Assembly: GCF_003053565.1 (NCBI RefSeq)
Contig: NZ_QAXS01000017.1
Location: 1 to 58,985, forward strand
From: Halanaerobium saccharolyticum
GTDB taxonomy: Bacteria > Bacillota > Halanaerobiia > Halanaerobiales > Halanaerobiaceae
Direction: 5' to 3'
DNA length: 58,985 nucleotides
Below the pieces are notes generated by a model, which searched no databases, was not told the DNA's origin, and worked only from the letters and a program-made list of their open reading frames with translations. Position numbers and translations under genes: made by a program. How positions within the stretch are numbered: the stretch's first letter is position 1; the number at the start of each line of letters is the position of its first letter. Positions 9,526 to 19,454 of the stretch are shown one piece after another.

Positions 9526-10758
9526 ATGAAAACAATAACTATACCTGAAGCAAAAATTAGAGAGACAGTTAGAGAATATGGAACTCCTTTTCATATTTAT
9601 GACGAAAGGACAATTGTAGACCGTTTAAATAGACTGATCAGTGCCTTTAGCTGGGTAGATTTTAAGGAGTATTTTGCCATTAAGGCCAATCCCAACCCTC
9701 ATATTTTAAAGGTGATGAAGGAAAACAGCTGTGGAGTTGATGCAGCAACTGTGCCGGAAATTAAACTGGCAGAAGCTGCCGGCTTTAATGGTGAGGAGAT
9801 AATGTTTACTTCCAATCTGACCACCATCGATGCTTATCAGTATGCAGTTGACCGCGGCTGTATCATTAATATTGACTGGGCTGCAGATATTTATGAGCTT
9901 TTTGAAAATGAGATAATACCGGATAATATCTGTTTTAGACTAAACCCCGGCTCAATTGAAAATGAGATTATGGGTGATTCCAAGGAGTCAAAGTTTGGCT
10001 CAACTGCAGAACAGATTAAAAAAGCGGTGGCTTTTTTGAGTGAGCAGGGAATCGACTCAATTGGACTGCACACGATGGTAGTTTCCAATGAAAATGACCC
10101 GCAGATTTTTGGTGAATATACAGAGATGCTTTTCAACTTTGCCAGAGAGATAATTGAAGAATATCAAGTTGAAATTGACTTCATTAATATTGGGGGAGGA
10201 ATCGGGATACCCTATCAGGCTGAGACAGAGGTTGATGTCGAAGCGATTGCAGGTGCAGTCAACGCAGCCTATGATAAAGTTTTAAGAGAAAATGGACTGC
10301 AGCCCAAGATTTTTATGGAGTCAGGCCGCTACATTACCGGAGAGTCAGGCTATTTAGTAACCAGGGTGATTAAGGAAAAAGAAACCTACAAAAAATATCT
10401 GGGCGTGGATGCCTCAATGTCAGATTTAATGAGGCCGGCCATGTACAGAAGCTACCACCATTTAACAAATATTGATGCAGAAGCCAGAGGAGAAGATAAA
10501 TTTGAAGAATATGATGTAATCGGCTCCCTCTGTGAAAATAATGATAAGTTTGCAATTGACCGCAGACTGCCGCTGAGTAAACTGGGAGACCTGCTGGTTA
10601 TTCACGATACCGGGGCTCACGGACACGCAATGGGTTTTAATTACAACGGCATGCTGAGGAACGGAGAATTTTTATACACAACTGACGCTGAGGTTAAACA
10701 GATCAGGCGGGATGAGACTTTTGAAGATTATACAACTACTGTAATAGGAGGCTATTAA
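9526..10758 (+). CDS. lysA: Diaminopimelate decarboxylase
   Basis: Last step of lysine synthesis: decarboxylates meso-diaminopimelate to L-lysine with PLP. Alanine-racemase-type barrel with the PLP lysine in FAIKANPNP (near residue 52), a glycine-rich phosphate-binding INIGGGIGIP, the ESGRYI segment and C-terminal domain residues LCENND and DTGAHGHAMGFNYNG. 410 aa fits the family. First gene behind the lysine riboswitch; dapA starts 1 nt after its stop, so the two are cotranscribed. Confidence 0.93.
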   Translation: MKTITIPEAKIRETVREYGTPFHIYDERTIVDRLNRLISAFSWVDFKEYFAIKANPNPHILKVMKENSCGVDAATVPEIKLAEAAGFNGEEIMFTSNLTTIDAYQYAVDRGCIINIDWAADIYELFENEIIPDNICFRLNPGSIENEIMGDSKESKFGSTAEQIKKAVAFLSEQGIDSIGLHTMVVSNENDPQIFGEYTEMLFNFAREIIEEYQVEIDFINIGGGIGIPYQAETEVDVEAIAGAVNAAYDKVLRENGLQPKIFMESGRYITGESGYLVTRVIKEKETYKKYLGVDASMSDLMRPAMYRSYHHLTNIDAEARGEDKFEEYDVIGSLCENNDKFAIDRRLPLSKLGDLLVIHDTGAHGHAMGFNYNGMLRNGEFLYTTDAEVKQIRRDETFEDYTTTVIGGY

Positions 10759-10759
10759 T

Positions 10760-11638
10760 ATGTTTAAAGGTGTAGGTACTGCTTTAATTACTCCTTTTAA
10801 AGAAAACGGTGAAGTTGATTATGAGCTCTTTGAGAAGATTTTGGACCACCAGTTAGAAAATGAAATTGATGCCCTGGTTGTGCTGGGGACTACTGGTGAA
10901 TCACCTACCGTTCATTTAGAAGAAAGAAGACTGCTGACAGAAATGGCAGTCAGTAAGGCTGATGGTAAGGTGCCGGTAATTGTTGGAACTGGAACAAATG
11001 ATACCTCTAAGGTTGTTGAAATGAATGAGCTGGCAGCAGAAAATGGTGCTGATGGACTCTTAATAGTAACTCCTTATTATAATAAAACAAGTCAGCAGGG
11101 TTTAGTTGACCACTACACATATGTGGCCAGCAAAACTGAGCTGCCGATTATTGCCTATAATGTCCCTTCCAGAACTGGAGTTAACATTGAGCCGGAAACT
11201 TTTAAGAAAATGGCTGAAATGGAGGACAATATTGTAGCCATCAAAGAGGCCAGTGGAGATATGAGCCAGATTTTAAATGTGATTGAACTGGTCAGAGACA
11301 ATAAAACTATTCTTTCCGGCAATGATGATCAGGCTTTACCGCTTATGATGTCCGGAGGTAGTGGAGTTATCTCTGTATTTTCTAATTTACTGCCGGGAGT
11401 AATGAAAAAAATCACTTCTCATATTTTAGCTGAGGATTATCAGGCAGCCAGAGACTTACATTATAAATACTTAAAACTGATGCGCTTAATCTTTGTCGAT
11501 GTTAATCCAATTCCAATTAAATTTGCCATGCAGCAGCTAGGACTTTCTAATAATAATCTGCGCCGACCTTTAGTTAATTTAAGTAAAGAGCATCAGCAGT
11601 TAATCTTAACTGAAATGAAGGAGCTTGATTTAGTATGA
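10760..11638 (+). CDS. dapA: 4-hydroxy-tetrahydrodipicolinate synthase
   Basis: Condenses pyruvate with aspartate semialdehyde, the committed step to diaminopimelate and lysine. Seen: GTTGESPT near residue 45, the proton-relay Tyr in YNVPSRTG near 133 and the Schiff-base Lys in AIKEASGD near 161. 292 aa is the standard length. The start is set by AGGAGG within the end of lysA; it overlaps dapB by 4 nt (ATGA). Confidence 0.96.
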   Translation: MFKGVGTALITPFKENGEVDYELFEKILDHQLENEIDALVVLGTTGESPTVHLEERRLLTEMAVSKADGKVPVIVGTGTNDTSKVVEMNELAAENGADGLLIVTPYYNKTSQQGLVDHYTYVASKTELPIIAYNVPSRTGVNIEPETFKKMAEMEDNIVAIKEASGDMSQILNVIELVRDNKTILSGNDDQALPLMMSGGSGVISVFSNLLPGVMKKITSHILAEDYQAARDLHYKYLKLMRLIFVDVNPIPIKFAMQQLGLSNNNLRRPLVNLSKEHQQLILTEMKELDLV

Positions 11639-12288
11639 AATATGGAATTATAGGATATTCAGGCCGGATGGGCCAGGCAATAGAAGAATTATTTTCTGAA
11701 GCCGGTCACGAGCTGGTCTATCAGAAGGATGAAAATGGTGAAAAGGAAATTGAAAAACCGGAAGTAATTATTGACTTTTCTTTAAAAGAAGCCTTTGCGG
11801 ATACAGTCAGGGTGATTGAAGAAAAAGAAGTTCCTTTAGTAATCGGTACTACAGGCTTAGATGAAAATGATTTTGCTGAATTAGATAAACTGGCAGAAAA
11901 AGTACCGGTGATTCAGAGCTTTAATTTTTCGATCGGTATTAATATCTTATCTGAACTGATCAAAAAGGTAAATCAGTATGTGGACCAGGACTGGGATATC
12001 GAAATTTCCGAAACCCACCACCGCTTTAAAAAGGATAAACCATCCGGAACAGCGATTATGCTGGGAGATCTTCTGGATAGAGAAGTAGAAATGCATTCAA
12101 AAAGACTGGGCTCAGAGTTTGGAGAACATGAAGTCGACTTTGCCAGTACCGGTGAGGTGCTGACTTTAAAGCACAGAGCTTACTCGAGAGAGGCTTTTAC
12201 CAGAGGTGTCTTGATGAGTGCTGAGGCGATTTTAGACCTGGATCCAGGTTTTTATACATTCAGTCAAATTTTAAGTGATCAAACTTAA
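11635..12288 (+). CDS. dapB: 4-hydroxy-tetrahydrodipicolinate reductase, short form
   Basis: Reduces the DapA product with NAD(P)H. Seen: dinucleotide site GYSGRMGQ at the N-terminus, the VIGTTG loop and the catalytic ETHHRFKKDKPSGTA region. At 217 aa it is shorter than the usual ~245-270 aa, mainly between the Rossmann strands, as found in several Clostridia and thermophiles. Translationally coupled to dapA through a 4-nt overlap. Confidence 0.93.
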   Translation: MKYGIIGYSGRMGQAIEELFSEAGHELVYQKDENGEKEIEKPEVIIDFSLKEAFADTVRVIEEKEVPLVIGTTGLDENDFAELDKLAEKVPVIQSFNFSIGINILSELIKKVNQYVDQDWDIEISETHHRFKKDKPSGTAIMLGDLLDREVEMHSKRLGSEFGEHEVDFASTGEVLTLKHRAYSREAFTRGVLMSAEAILDLDPGFYTFSQILSDQT

Positions 12289-12335
12289 GTCAAAATGATA
12301 AAGTTTAATAAAAAGATATAAGTGGAGGAAAAAAT

Positions 12336-13034
12336 ATGAATTCTTACGATTTAATTGACTATATTTCAAATTCGACTAAAAAAACACCTGTTAAATTTTA
12401 TCTAAAGGGTGAAGGATTAAAAGAAGTTTTAAGCAGCTACGAATATTATGGGGATGACAGCTCAGGAGTTGTTTTCTGTGAGCTGAAAGAAGCAGAAGCT
12501 TTAAAAGAAAAGCTGGGCGATAAATTAACTCAGTCCAGAATTGAAATGGACAGGTTAAATTCTGCTATTCCCTTAGCTGATTACAGCCAGTACAACTGTC
12601 GCATAGAGCCAGGGGTACATATCCGCGATCAGGTTGAAATTGGTGACGGCTGTGTTTTAATGATGGGAGCTGTAATCAACATAGGGGCTAAGATTGGCGA
12701 GAATACAATGATCGATATGAACACAGTGCTCGGAGGACGGGCAACTGTTGGTGATAACTGCCATATCGGTGCAGGAACTGTGCTGGCTGGAGTAATTGAG
12801 CCGCCGAGTGCTGACCCGGTTGTTGTGGAAGATAATGTACTTATCGGTGCCAATGCAGTTGTTTTAGAAGGAGTTCAGATTGGTGAAGGTGCTGTAATTG
12901 CAGCCGGCTCAATTGTAATTGATGATGTACCTGCAGGTACTGTTTATGCTGGTGCTCCTGCTAAAAAGATTAAAGATGTAGATGACAAGACAAAGCAGAA
13001 GACTGAAGTAATGGCCAGTCTGAGGCAGCTATAA
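12336..13034 (+). CDS. dapH: Tetrahydrodipicolinate N-acetyltransferase
   Basis: Acetylates tetrahydrodipicolinate in the acetylase branch of lysine synthesis (typical of Bacillus and other Firmicutes). A short N-terminal helical region (residues 1-80) precedes a left-handed beta-helix of hexapeptide repeats (IEPGVHIRDQVEIGDG, GAKIGENTMIDMN) ending in the DapH-type PAGTVYAGAPAKKI. AGTGGAGG precedes the ATG. It follows dapB by 47 nt with no terminator between and a terminator after, so it probably closes the lysA-dapABH operon. Confidence 0.93.
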   Translation: MNSYDLIDYISNSTKKTPVKFYLKGEGLKEVLSSYEYYGDDSSGVVFCELKEAEALKEKLGDKLTQSRIEMDRLNSAIPLADYSQYNCRIEPGVHIRDQVEIGDGCVLMMGAVINIGAKIGENTMIDMNTVLGGRATVGDNCHIGAGTVLAGVIEPPSADPVVVEDNVLIGANAVVLEGVQIGEGAVIAAGSIVIDDVPAGTVYAGAPAKKIKDVDDKTKQKTEVMASLRQL

Positions 13035-13107
13035 ATCAAAATAGATTTGATATGATTTATTAAAAATAATTCTAAACTAAGTATAACAACTTAAAAGTAT
13101 AAATTCT

Positions 13108-13138
13108 AAGCTGGCTGGATTTATTCCGGTCAGCTTTT
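13108..13138 (+). terminator. Intrinsic terminator after dapH
   Basis: AAGCTGGCTGGA pairs imperfectly with TCCGGTCAGCTT and is followed by TT. The U-run is short, so read-through into the aminotransferase gene is plausible. Confidence 0.6.
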
Positions 13139-13192
13139 AAATAGGCAGGAAAATAAATTTTTCCCAAATAATTTTAAAAAGGGTGTATTAAA

Positions 13193-14311
13193 ATGCGTTA
13201 TTTAGAACTTTATAACAGTTATGATTTTACAATCGAGAAGGCAGAAGGAGTATATATCTACGATCAGGAAGGCAATAAATATTTTGATACCTTTGCTGGA
13301 ATTGGAGTAATGGCCTTAGGCCACAGCCACCCTGAAGTTGTGGATGCAATCAGTGATAAACTGCATAAATATGCACATACATCTAATTATTTTTTGGACC
13401 AGGATACAGAAAGAGTAGCTGAGTTAATAACTGACCCTGGTGATAAAGCATTTTTTGTTAATTCCGGAACCGAGGCAACTGAGCTTGCTTTAAAGATTAT
13501 TAAAAAGAAAATTGGAGAAGGTAAGATACTATTTTTCAGTAATTCCTTCCACGGCAGAAGTCTGGGAGCACTTTCGGTTAATGGTTTCTCCGGGATCAGA
13601 GATCAGTTTAAGCCGCTGCTGCCGGATACAATCGAAGCTGAGTTTAATGATCTTGAGAGTCTAAAAGAGACCGCAGCTCAAAATCCTGAGATCAAGGCAG
13701 TGTTTTTTGAACCGCTGCAGGGATCTGGTGGAGTTCAGCCGGCATCAGCAGAATTTGTGGCTGAATTAAATAAGCAGATTGAGCAAAATGACTGGATTCT
13801 GGCAGTTGATGAGGTTCAGGCCGGTCTTTACAGAACAGCAGAGAGATATTCCTACAAGCACTTTGATCTTAAACCTGATTTAATTACTGCTGCTAAAGCA
13901 CTTGGTGGTGGTCTGCCTTTAGGTGCTGTAGTTATGAAGGGAGAAATGACCGAGGTTTTAGAACCCGGTGATCACGGCTCAACCTTTGCTCCCAATCCAC
14001 TGGCCTTAAGAGGGGCCAAAGTAGTCCTGGAAAAATTAGAAACAATGGAAGCTTCAATCGCTGAAAGAGGAGAATATTTTTTAAATAAATTAAAAGAGCT
14101 TGAATCTGATAAAATTAAAGAGGTTAGAGGAATCGGTTTAATGCTGGGAATTGAACTAAAAGAAGAAATCCCTGATTTAAGAGATCAGGCTCAGGCAGAA
14201 GGGGTTCTGCTGAATATTGTTAAAGGTAAAGTGATCCGCTTCTTACCGGCCCTTAACATTACTAAATTTGAAATTGATGAGCTGGTAGAGAAATTGAAAA
14301 AAATAATTTAA
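13193..14311 (+). CDS. PLP-dependent aminotransferase, acetylornithine / N-acetyl-LL-diaminopimelate type
   Basis: Class III aminotransferase. Seen: NSGTEATELALK, the FHGRSLGALS segment, the cofactor Asp in AVDEVQAG and the Schiff-base Lys in TAAKALGGG near residue 235. Sequence resembles ArgD/acetylornithine aminotransferases, but its place directly after lysA-dapABH, in an acetylase-type pathway, makes N-acetyl-LL-diaminopimelate aminotransferase (the PatA/DapX role) the likely job. At 372 aa it is slightly short. No N-acetyl-diaminopimelate deacetylase is seen in the window. Confidence 0.85.
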   Translation: MRYLELYNSYDFTIEKAEGVYIYDQEGNKYFDTFAGIGVMALGHSHPEVVDAISDKLHKYAHTSNYFLDQDTERVAELITDPGDKAFFVNSGTEATELALKIIKKKIGEGKILFFSNSFHGRSLGALSVNGFSGIRDQFKPLLPDTIEAEFNDLESLKETAAQNPEIKAVFFEPLQGSGGVQPASAEFVAELNKQIEQNDWILAVDEVQAGLYRTAERYSYKHFDLKPDLITAAKALGGGLPLGAVVMKGEMTEVLEPGDHGSTFAPNPLALRGAKVVLEKLETMEASIAERGEYFLNKLKELESDKIKEVRGIGLMLGIELKEEIPDLRDQAQAEGVLLNIVKGKVIRFLPALNITKFEIDELVEKLKKII

Positions 14312-14316
14312 ACGGT

Positions 14317-14356
14317 ACCGGGTACCTGGAGAATATTTCCAGATACCCGGTTTTTT
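14317..14356. terminator. Strong intrinsic terminator
   Basis: ACCGGGTACCTGGA pairs with TCCAGATACCCGGT around a 7-nt loop and is followed by TTTTTT. It ends the aminotransferase transcript and separates it from the converging recombinase gene. Confidence 0.88.
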
Positions 14357-14378
14357 GAATTTAGTTGGTTTTTAAGTT

Positions 14379-15317
14379 CTAAAAATCAGGCATTTCATCA
14401 ATGGCATTTTTCTTTTCTTCAGTGTCGACATGAGTATAGATCTGAGTTGTAGACAGATTGGCATGCCCCAAAAGGTCCTGCAGTACCTTGATATCCTTTG
14501 TCTGTCTGTAAAGAGTAGAAGCAAAGGTGTGGCGGAGTTTGTGGGGAGTAATTTTATCAGCTCTACTTAAACCTGCTTTTTTAGCATATTTTTTAACGAA
14601 AAGCTGAATAGTCCGCGGACTGATCCTTCTGCCGTGGCGGGAAATGAAGACTGCCTGCCTGGCATCACTGTCCTTAATTTTAATCGAATTTCTCTCCCGC
14701 ATATAGCGCCTGATTGCCAGAACAACATCATTATGCAGCGGCACATAGCGCTCCTTTTTACCCTTACCGTAAAACTTAATTGAACCATCTTCAAAATCAA
14801 TATTGTCAAAATCTAAATTAACGAGTTCAGAAATTCGGAGGCCGGCATAGAGAAAGAGCTTAACTATCGCCAGATCACGCAGGCGGTTAATTCCACCATG
14901 CTCATCAATTGCCTGAATAAATTTCTGAGCTTCTTTGAGTTTTAGATAAATTGGCTCCAGCCTGTTATCAGTTTTGCTGCTTTCAATCGCCTCAGCCGGA
15001 TTTTTGGTCACAATCCCGTAGTGGAGGAGATACTTATAAAAAGAGCGGACAGCAAAGAGCTTCCGATTTCTAGTAACTGCCTTATTGTCATTAATAATCA
15101 CTGCATCAGCCAGAAACTCTGAGATATCAAGTCGATCAACCTCATCCGGCTCAAAACCTTCCTCAAAATCTAATTCTTCCCTCAGATATTTATGTAATTG
15201 ATGCAGATCACTGTCATATTCCTTAATTGTCAGCTGTGAATATCCTTTTTCCACATCAAGATATTTTTTAAATTTATTTAAAGCCTGTAAAAAATCTAAT
15301 TGAGAAATCTTAATCAC
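14379..15317 (-). CDS. Tyrosine recombinase, XerC/XerD family
   Basis: Site-specific recombinase of the Xer group (chromosome dimer resolution or related). N-terminal SAM-like core-binding domain (~residues 1-110) and a catalytic domain with Arg in AGLRISEL, the beta-hairpin Lys in GKGKKERYVPL, HKLRHTFAS, the GHANLST histidine and nucleophile Tyr in TQIYTHV. 312 aa is slightly longer than XerD (~300). It is on the minus strand beside clpB and unlinked to the integron 8 kb away; it is the more housekeeping-like of the two recombinases in the window. Confidence 0.88.
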   Translation of the reverse strand: MIKISQLDFLQALNKFKKYLDVEKGYSQLTIKEYDSDLHQLHKYLREELDFEEGFEPDEVDRLDISEFLADAVIINDNKAVTRNRKLFAVRSFYKYLLHYGIVTKNPAEAIESSKTDNRLEPIYLKLKEAQKFIQAIDEHGGINRLRDLAIVKLFLYAGLRISELVNLDFDNIDFEDGSIKFYGKGKKERYVPLHNDVVLAIRRYMRERNSIKIKDSDARQAVFISRHGRRISPRTIQLFVKKYAKKAGLSRADKITPHKLRHTFASTLYRQTKDIKVLQDLLGHANLSTTQIYTHVDTEEKKNAIDEMPDF

Positions 15318-15410
15318 TTCCTTTACTTTGTGCTTTTTTTCTTTTTAACCAGGTCCAATCCTATATATATTATATTCAATTAAAAAGGTTAATTTCCTCT
15401 ATTTTGTCTC

Positions 15411-15439
15411 TTGACCTTCTCTGACCTTTGTATTATAAT
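15411..15439 (+). promoter_or_regulatory. clpB promoter overlapped by a CtsR-type operator
   Basis: TTGACC, 17-nt spacer and TATAAT make a good sigma-A promoter. The same bases carry TTGACCT-TCT-CTGACCT, which on the other strand reads AGGTCAG-AGA-AGGTCAA: the tandem heptad with 3-nt spacing recognised by the heat-shock repressor CtsR. No CIRCE (HrcA) element is seen. Confidence 0.75.
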
Positions 15440-15507
15440 TATTATAGAAAGCAAATTTAAAAAATATATTAAAATTGAATATTTAGAATCAAAGGAGGAA
15501 TAAAAAG

Positions 15508-18090
15508 ATGGATATGGAAAAGTTTACACGCAAGGCACAGCAGAGTCTGGTAGAAGCACAAAATGTTGCTAAAGATTATCAGCATCAGGAAATCTTTCCT
15601 TCCCATTTATTTAAAGCTTTATTAAATCAGGATGACGGAATTGTAATTCCCCTGCTGCAGAAGGCAGAAGCCAATCTAGCAGAGCTGAAGGCTGAAAACG
15701 AAAAACTGCTCAAAAAACTGCCACAGGTATATTCAGAGCAGAGTGGGCAGGCCTACATGTCCCATCAGCTCAATGATATTATGCGGGAAGCTGAAAAACA
15801 GGCAGATGCTCTGGGGGATCAGTATATTTCAACCGAGCACTTTCTGCTGGCAATTTTGAGAGACCGCAAAACTGAGCTGGGGAAAATGCTCTATGAGAAA
15901 AATTTAAATTACAATGACTTAAAGCAGATTATTCAGGAAGTCCGGGGAGGAGATAAAATCGATTCCCAGCAGGGAGAAGAAGGTTTTAATGTTTTAGAAA
16001 AATATACTATTGATATCACCGAGCAGGCCAAAAATGGTAAGCTGGATCCGGTGATCGGCCGTGATAACTTAATTAGAAGGGTGATGCAGGTTTTATCCCG
16101 CCGCCGCAAAAATAATCCGGTCTTAATCGGTGAGCCGGGTGTCGGTAAAACTGCCATTGTCGAAGGACTGGCCCAGAGAATTATTAATGGTGATGTTCCC
16201 GAAGGCTTGAAGAAGAAAAAAGTGATTTCCCTTGATATGGGTTCTCTGGTTGCTGGAACCAAATTTAGAGGTGAGTTTGAAGAAAGATTAAAGTCAGTCT
16301 TAAAGGAGATTAAAAAGGCTGAAGGTCAGATCATTCTCTTTATCGATGAGATGCACACCCTGGTTGGCGCAGGTGCTACAGAAGGCTCTATGGATGCAGC
16401 CAACCTTTTAAAACCAGCCCTGGCTCGGGGTGAACTGCACTGTGTTGGAGCAACAACTTTAGCTGAATATAAAAAGCATATCGAAAAAGATGCCGCTTTA
16501 GAGCGCAGATTTCAGCCGGTACAGGTTTCAGAGCCCGATATTGATGATACAGTTTCAATTTTAAGAGGCTTAAAAGAAAAGTATGAAATTCATCACGGAA
16601 TAAAAATTACGGATAATGCAATAGTAGCTGCCGCCAAACTTTCGGACCGCTACCTGACAGAAAGATTTCTGCCGGATAAGGCAATTGATTTGATTGATGA
16701 GGCGGCTTCTAAAATCAGAATTGAAATTGATTCGATGCCGATAGAGATTGATGAGCTGGACCGCAGAGTTAGAAGGCTGGAAACAGAAAAAGAGGCCTTA
16801 AAAAATGAAGATACAGATGAGGCTCAGGAGCTGCTGGAAGAGATTGAAGTAAAACTGCAGGAATTAAAGGATCAGCGTGATCCCCTGCGCTTGAAATGGA
16901 AAAACGAGAAAGACCAGCTGGCTAAGATGCAGGAGCTGAAGGAAAAAATAGATCAGATTGAATACCGAGCTGAAGCTGCCGAAAGAGAGGCCAATTATGA
17001 GGAAGCAGCCCGCCTCCGCTATGGTGAGTTAAATGAGCTGCGTAAGGAGCTGGCCGAGGTCAGTAAAAAGGTAGAAGAATCACAAAAAGATGTCGGCCAT
17101 CTGGTTAAAGAAGAAGTAACAGAAGAGGATATCGCAGAAATTGTCTCTCTCTGGACCGATATTCCACTGCAGAAGCTGATGGAAGAGGAAAAAGAAAAGC
17201 TGATTCATTTAGAAGATGAGCTGGAAAAAAGAGTCGTTGGACAGCATGATGCCGTTAAAGCAGTCAGCAACGCAATTCGCCGCTCCCGCACAGGTCTTCA
17301 GGATGCCAATCGACCACTTGCTTCCTTTATGTTTATGGGACCAACCGGTGTCGGTAAAACTGAGCTGGCCAAAACTCTGGCGGAATACCTCTTTGATGAC
17401 GAAAGAGCGCTGACCAGAATTGACATGTCTGAGTACATGGAAAGACATGCAGTTTCCAAACTGATCGGTTCACCTCCCGGTTATGTCGGTTTTGAAGAAG
17501 GTGGACAGCTGACAGAAAAGGTGAGACGCAATCCTTATTCTGTTATTTTATTTGATGAGATCGAAAAAGCTCATCCGGATGTATTCAATATCCTGCTCCA
17601 GATCCTTGATGACGGAGTCTTAACTGACAGTCAGGGTAAGGAAGTTGACTTTAGAAACACAGTAATTATTATGACCTCCAATGTCGGCTCCCAGTATATT
17701 CAGGATTTAGATGATGAAGTAAAAATTAAAGAAGAAATTGACGAAGCCCTCAAGGGGCAGTTTAGACCTGAGTTCTTAAATCGAATCGACGAAAAGATTA
17801 TTTTCCACTCCTTAAGCAAAGATGATATCTTTAAGATTATTGATATTCAGATTTCCTATCTGCAGGATAACTTATCTGAACAGGATATAGAAATTGATTT
17901 AACAAGGGCAGCCAAAGAGGAGCTCTTAGAACTCGGCTTTGATCCCGCTTATGGAGCCCGGCCTTTAAGAAGAGTTATTCAAAATCAGATTAAAGATGAG
18001 CTGGCTATGCTCTTACTGGAAGAAAAGATTAAAGAAGGAGATACTGTAGAAGTCGATTTTGAAAATGGTGAATTTAAATTTAATAATTAA
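15508..18090 (+). CDS. clpB: ATP-dependent protein disaggregase ClpB
   Basis: Hsp100 chaperone that extracts proteins from aggregates together with DnaK. Clp N-domain (~1-145), first AAA+ module with Walker A GEPGVGKT (near 208) and [12 protein letters not shown], coiled-coil middle domain (~410-525) that distinguishes ClpB from ClpC/ClpA, and second AAA+ module with GPTGVGKT (near 611) and [14 protein letters not shown]. There is no ClpP-binding IGF loop where ClpC/ClpX has one. 860 aa is full length. AAAGGAGG precedes the ATG by 9 nt. A CtsR-like operator overlaps its promoter. Confidence 0.97.
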   Translation: MDMEKFTRKAQQSLVEAQNVAKDYQHQEIFPSHLFKALLNQDDGIVIPLLQKAEANLAELKAENEKLLKKLPQVYSEQSGQAYMSHQLNDIMREAEKQADALGDQYISTEHFLLAILRDRKTELGKMLYEKNLNYNDLKQIIQEVRGGDKIDSQQGEEGFNVLEKYTIDITEQAKNGKLDPVIGRDNLIRRVMQVLSRRRKNNPVLIGEPGVGKTAIVEGLAQRIINGDVPEGLKKKKVISLDMGSLVAGTKFRGEFEERLKSVLKEIKKAEGQIILFIDEMHTLVGAGATEGSMDAANLLKPALARGELHCVGATTLAEYKKHIEKDAALERRFQPVQVSEPDIDDTVSILRGLKEKYEIHHGIKITDNAIVAAAKLSDRYLTERFLPDKAIDLIDEAASKIRIEIDSMPIEIDELDRRVRRLETEKEALKNEDTDEAQELLEEIEVKLQELKDQRDPLRLKWKNEKDQLAKMQELKEKIDQIEYRAEAAEREANYEEAARLRYGELNELRKELAEVSKKVEESQKDVGHLVKEEVTEEDIAEIVSLWTDIPLQKLMEEEKEKLIHLEDELEKRVVGQHDAVKAVSNAIRRSRTGLQDANRPLASFMFMGPTGVGKTELAKTLAEYLFDDERALTRIDMSEYMERHAVSKLIGSPPGYVGFEEGGQLTEKVRRNPYSVILFDEIEKAHPDVFNILLQILDDGVLTDSQGKEVDFRNTVIIMTSNVGSQYIQDLDDEVKIKEEIDEALKGQFRPEFLNRIDEKIIFHSLSKDDIFKIIDIQISYLQDNLSEQDIEIDLTRAAKEELLELGFDPAYGARPLRRVIQNQIKDELAMLLLEEKIKEGDTVEVDFENGEFKFNN

Positions 18091-18127
18091 TTCAACAGAG
18101 TTTGAGTAAATAAAAATAATTCTAAGT

Positions 18128-18157
18128 GCAGACCGGTTAATTACTGGTCTGCTTTTT
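18128..18157 (+). terminator. Intrinsic terminator after clpB
   Basis: GCAGACC pairs with GGTCTGC around an ~11-nt loop and is followed by TTTTT. Confidence 0.85.
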
Positions 18158-18258
18158 GCTTTTAATGAAGGAAAATATTCTTCTATCACGAAATATAACT
18201 ACTGGACATAATTTATTTGTTAAATGAAGTTATTAATCTAAAAATGCGAGGTATTTAA

Positions 18259-19413
18259 ATGTCAAAGAATAAGAATAATATTCGACTCTTTATTTTGGTC
18301 ACCGCTTTTTACTGGTTTTCAATGTATGCCTATATTCCAACTTTTTCTCCTTACATAGAATCACTTGGGGCCTCACATAAGATGATCGGCTTAATTTTGG
18401 GTTCCTATGGCTTTACTCAGATGTTGATTCGAATTCCACTGGGAATATATTCGGACAGGATTAATAAAAAAAAGATTTTTGTCAATATTGGTATTCTGCT
18501 GAGTTTCTTAAGCACCGCAGGGATGTGGTTTGCGGAGACACCGGCTTTAATTTTAGTCTTTCGCTCTCTGGCAGGAGCATCTGCCGCCACCTGGGTCAGC
18601 TTTACCGTGCTTTTTTCTTCCTATTTTGAAAAAGATGATACTGCTCACGCAATTGGTCTGATCAATGCTTCTAATAAATCGGGTCAGGTTGTTGGAATGC
18701 TCCTGGGCGGGATAATAGCTCAAGCACTGGGCCAGCAGTTTCCCTTTTTACTGGCTGCAGCCGGGGCAGTAGTTGGCTTTAGCTTAAGTCTTAAAGTTGA
18801 TGAAAAGAAAGATGTTGATCATCAGGCAATTACTTTTAAAGAAATTTTAAAAGTGGGCCGAAACAAGAGCCTCTTAACCGTTTCTTTTCTGGCGATTTTA
18901 ATGATGATGATTTCGCACTCTACCACCTTTGGTTTTATTCCGGTGGCTGCCAAAAATCTGGGAGCAACTAGTTTTCACCTGGGGCTTTTAACAACCATCA
19001 CAACTATTCCCGGGATTTTGTCCTCCTATTTAAGCGGCAGCTATTTCAGCCAGCGGCTGGGAGAAAAAAATACTGTCACTGTTGGCTTTTCACTGCTTGC
19101 CTTATCCTGTCTGCTGGTGCCTTTAATCGATCACCTCTATCTATTATATTTCAACCAGATGCTGAACGGCTTTGCTCAGGGAATGATCTTTCCGGTTTTA
19201 ATGGGGCTGAGCATCAAAAATGTAGAGGCCAACAAGCGGGGAACTGCAATGGGCTTTTTCCAGGCAATTTACGGACTGGGCATGTTTACCGGTCCAATCT
19301 TTGTCGGAACTATCAGTGATTTGGCCGGTCTCAAAATGGGTTTCTGGATGATCGGTCTGGTAGGAATTCTGGGAGCAGTCTTGAGCCGCTTTTATAAAGC
19401 TGAAAAGGTATAA
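18259..19413 (+). CDS. MFS transporter
   Basis: Major facilitator superfamily permease with about 12 membrane segments and 384 aa. The loop 2-3 signature is visible as GIYSDRINKK (near residues 65-75), and a related repeat occurs in the second half. Acidic and basic residues in TM segments are few, and nothing identifies the substrate; drug or sugar-derivative efflux are both possible. Start by RBS GCGAGG before ATG. It is followed 41 nt later by an acetyltransferase on the same strand. Confidence 0.85.
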   Translation: MSKNKNNIRLFILVTAFYWFSMYAYIPTFSPYIESLGASHKMIGLILGSYGFTQMLIRIPLGIYSDRINKKKIFVNIGILLSFLSTAGMWFAETPALILVFRSLAGASAATWVSFTVLFSSYFEKDDTAHAIGLINASNKSGQVVGMLLGGIIAQALGQQFPFLLAAAGAVVGFSLSLKVDEKKDVDHQAITFKEILKVGRNKSLLTVSFLAILMMMISHSTTFGFIPVAAKNLGATSFHLGLLTTITTIPGILSSYLSGSYFSQRLGEKNTVTVGFSLLALSCLLVPLIDHLYLLYFNQMLNGFAQGMIFPVLMGLSIKNVEANKRGTAMGFFQAIYGLGMFTGPIFVGTISDLAGLKMGFWMIGLVGILGAVLSRFYKAEKV

Positions 19414-19454
19414 ATGTAAAAAATTAATTAGTAGACAGAGTTAGGAAGATAATA

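Noticed and set aside
14379-15317. XerD-like gene as the integron integrase
   Set aside because: It is 8 kb away behind clpB and other operons and on the opposite strand; the 22638 gene directly adjoins the array.
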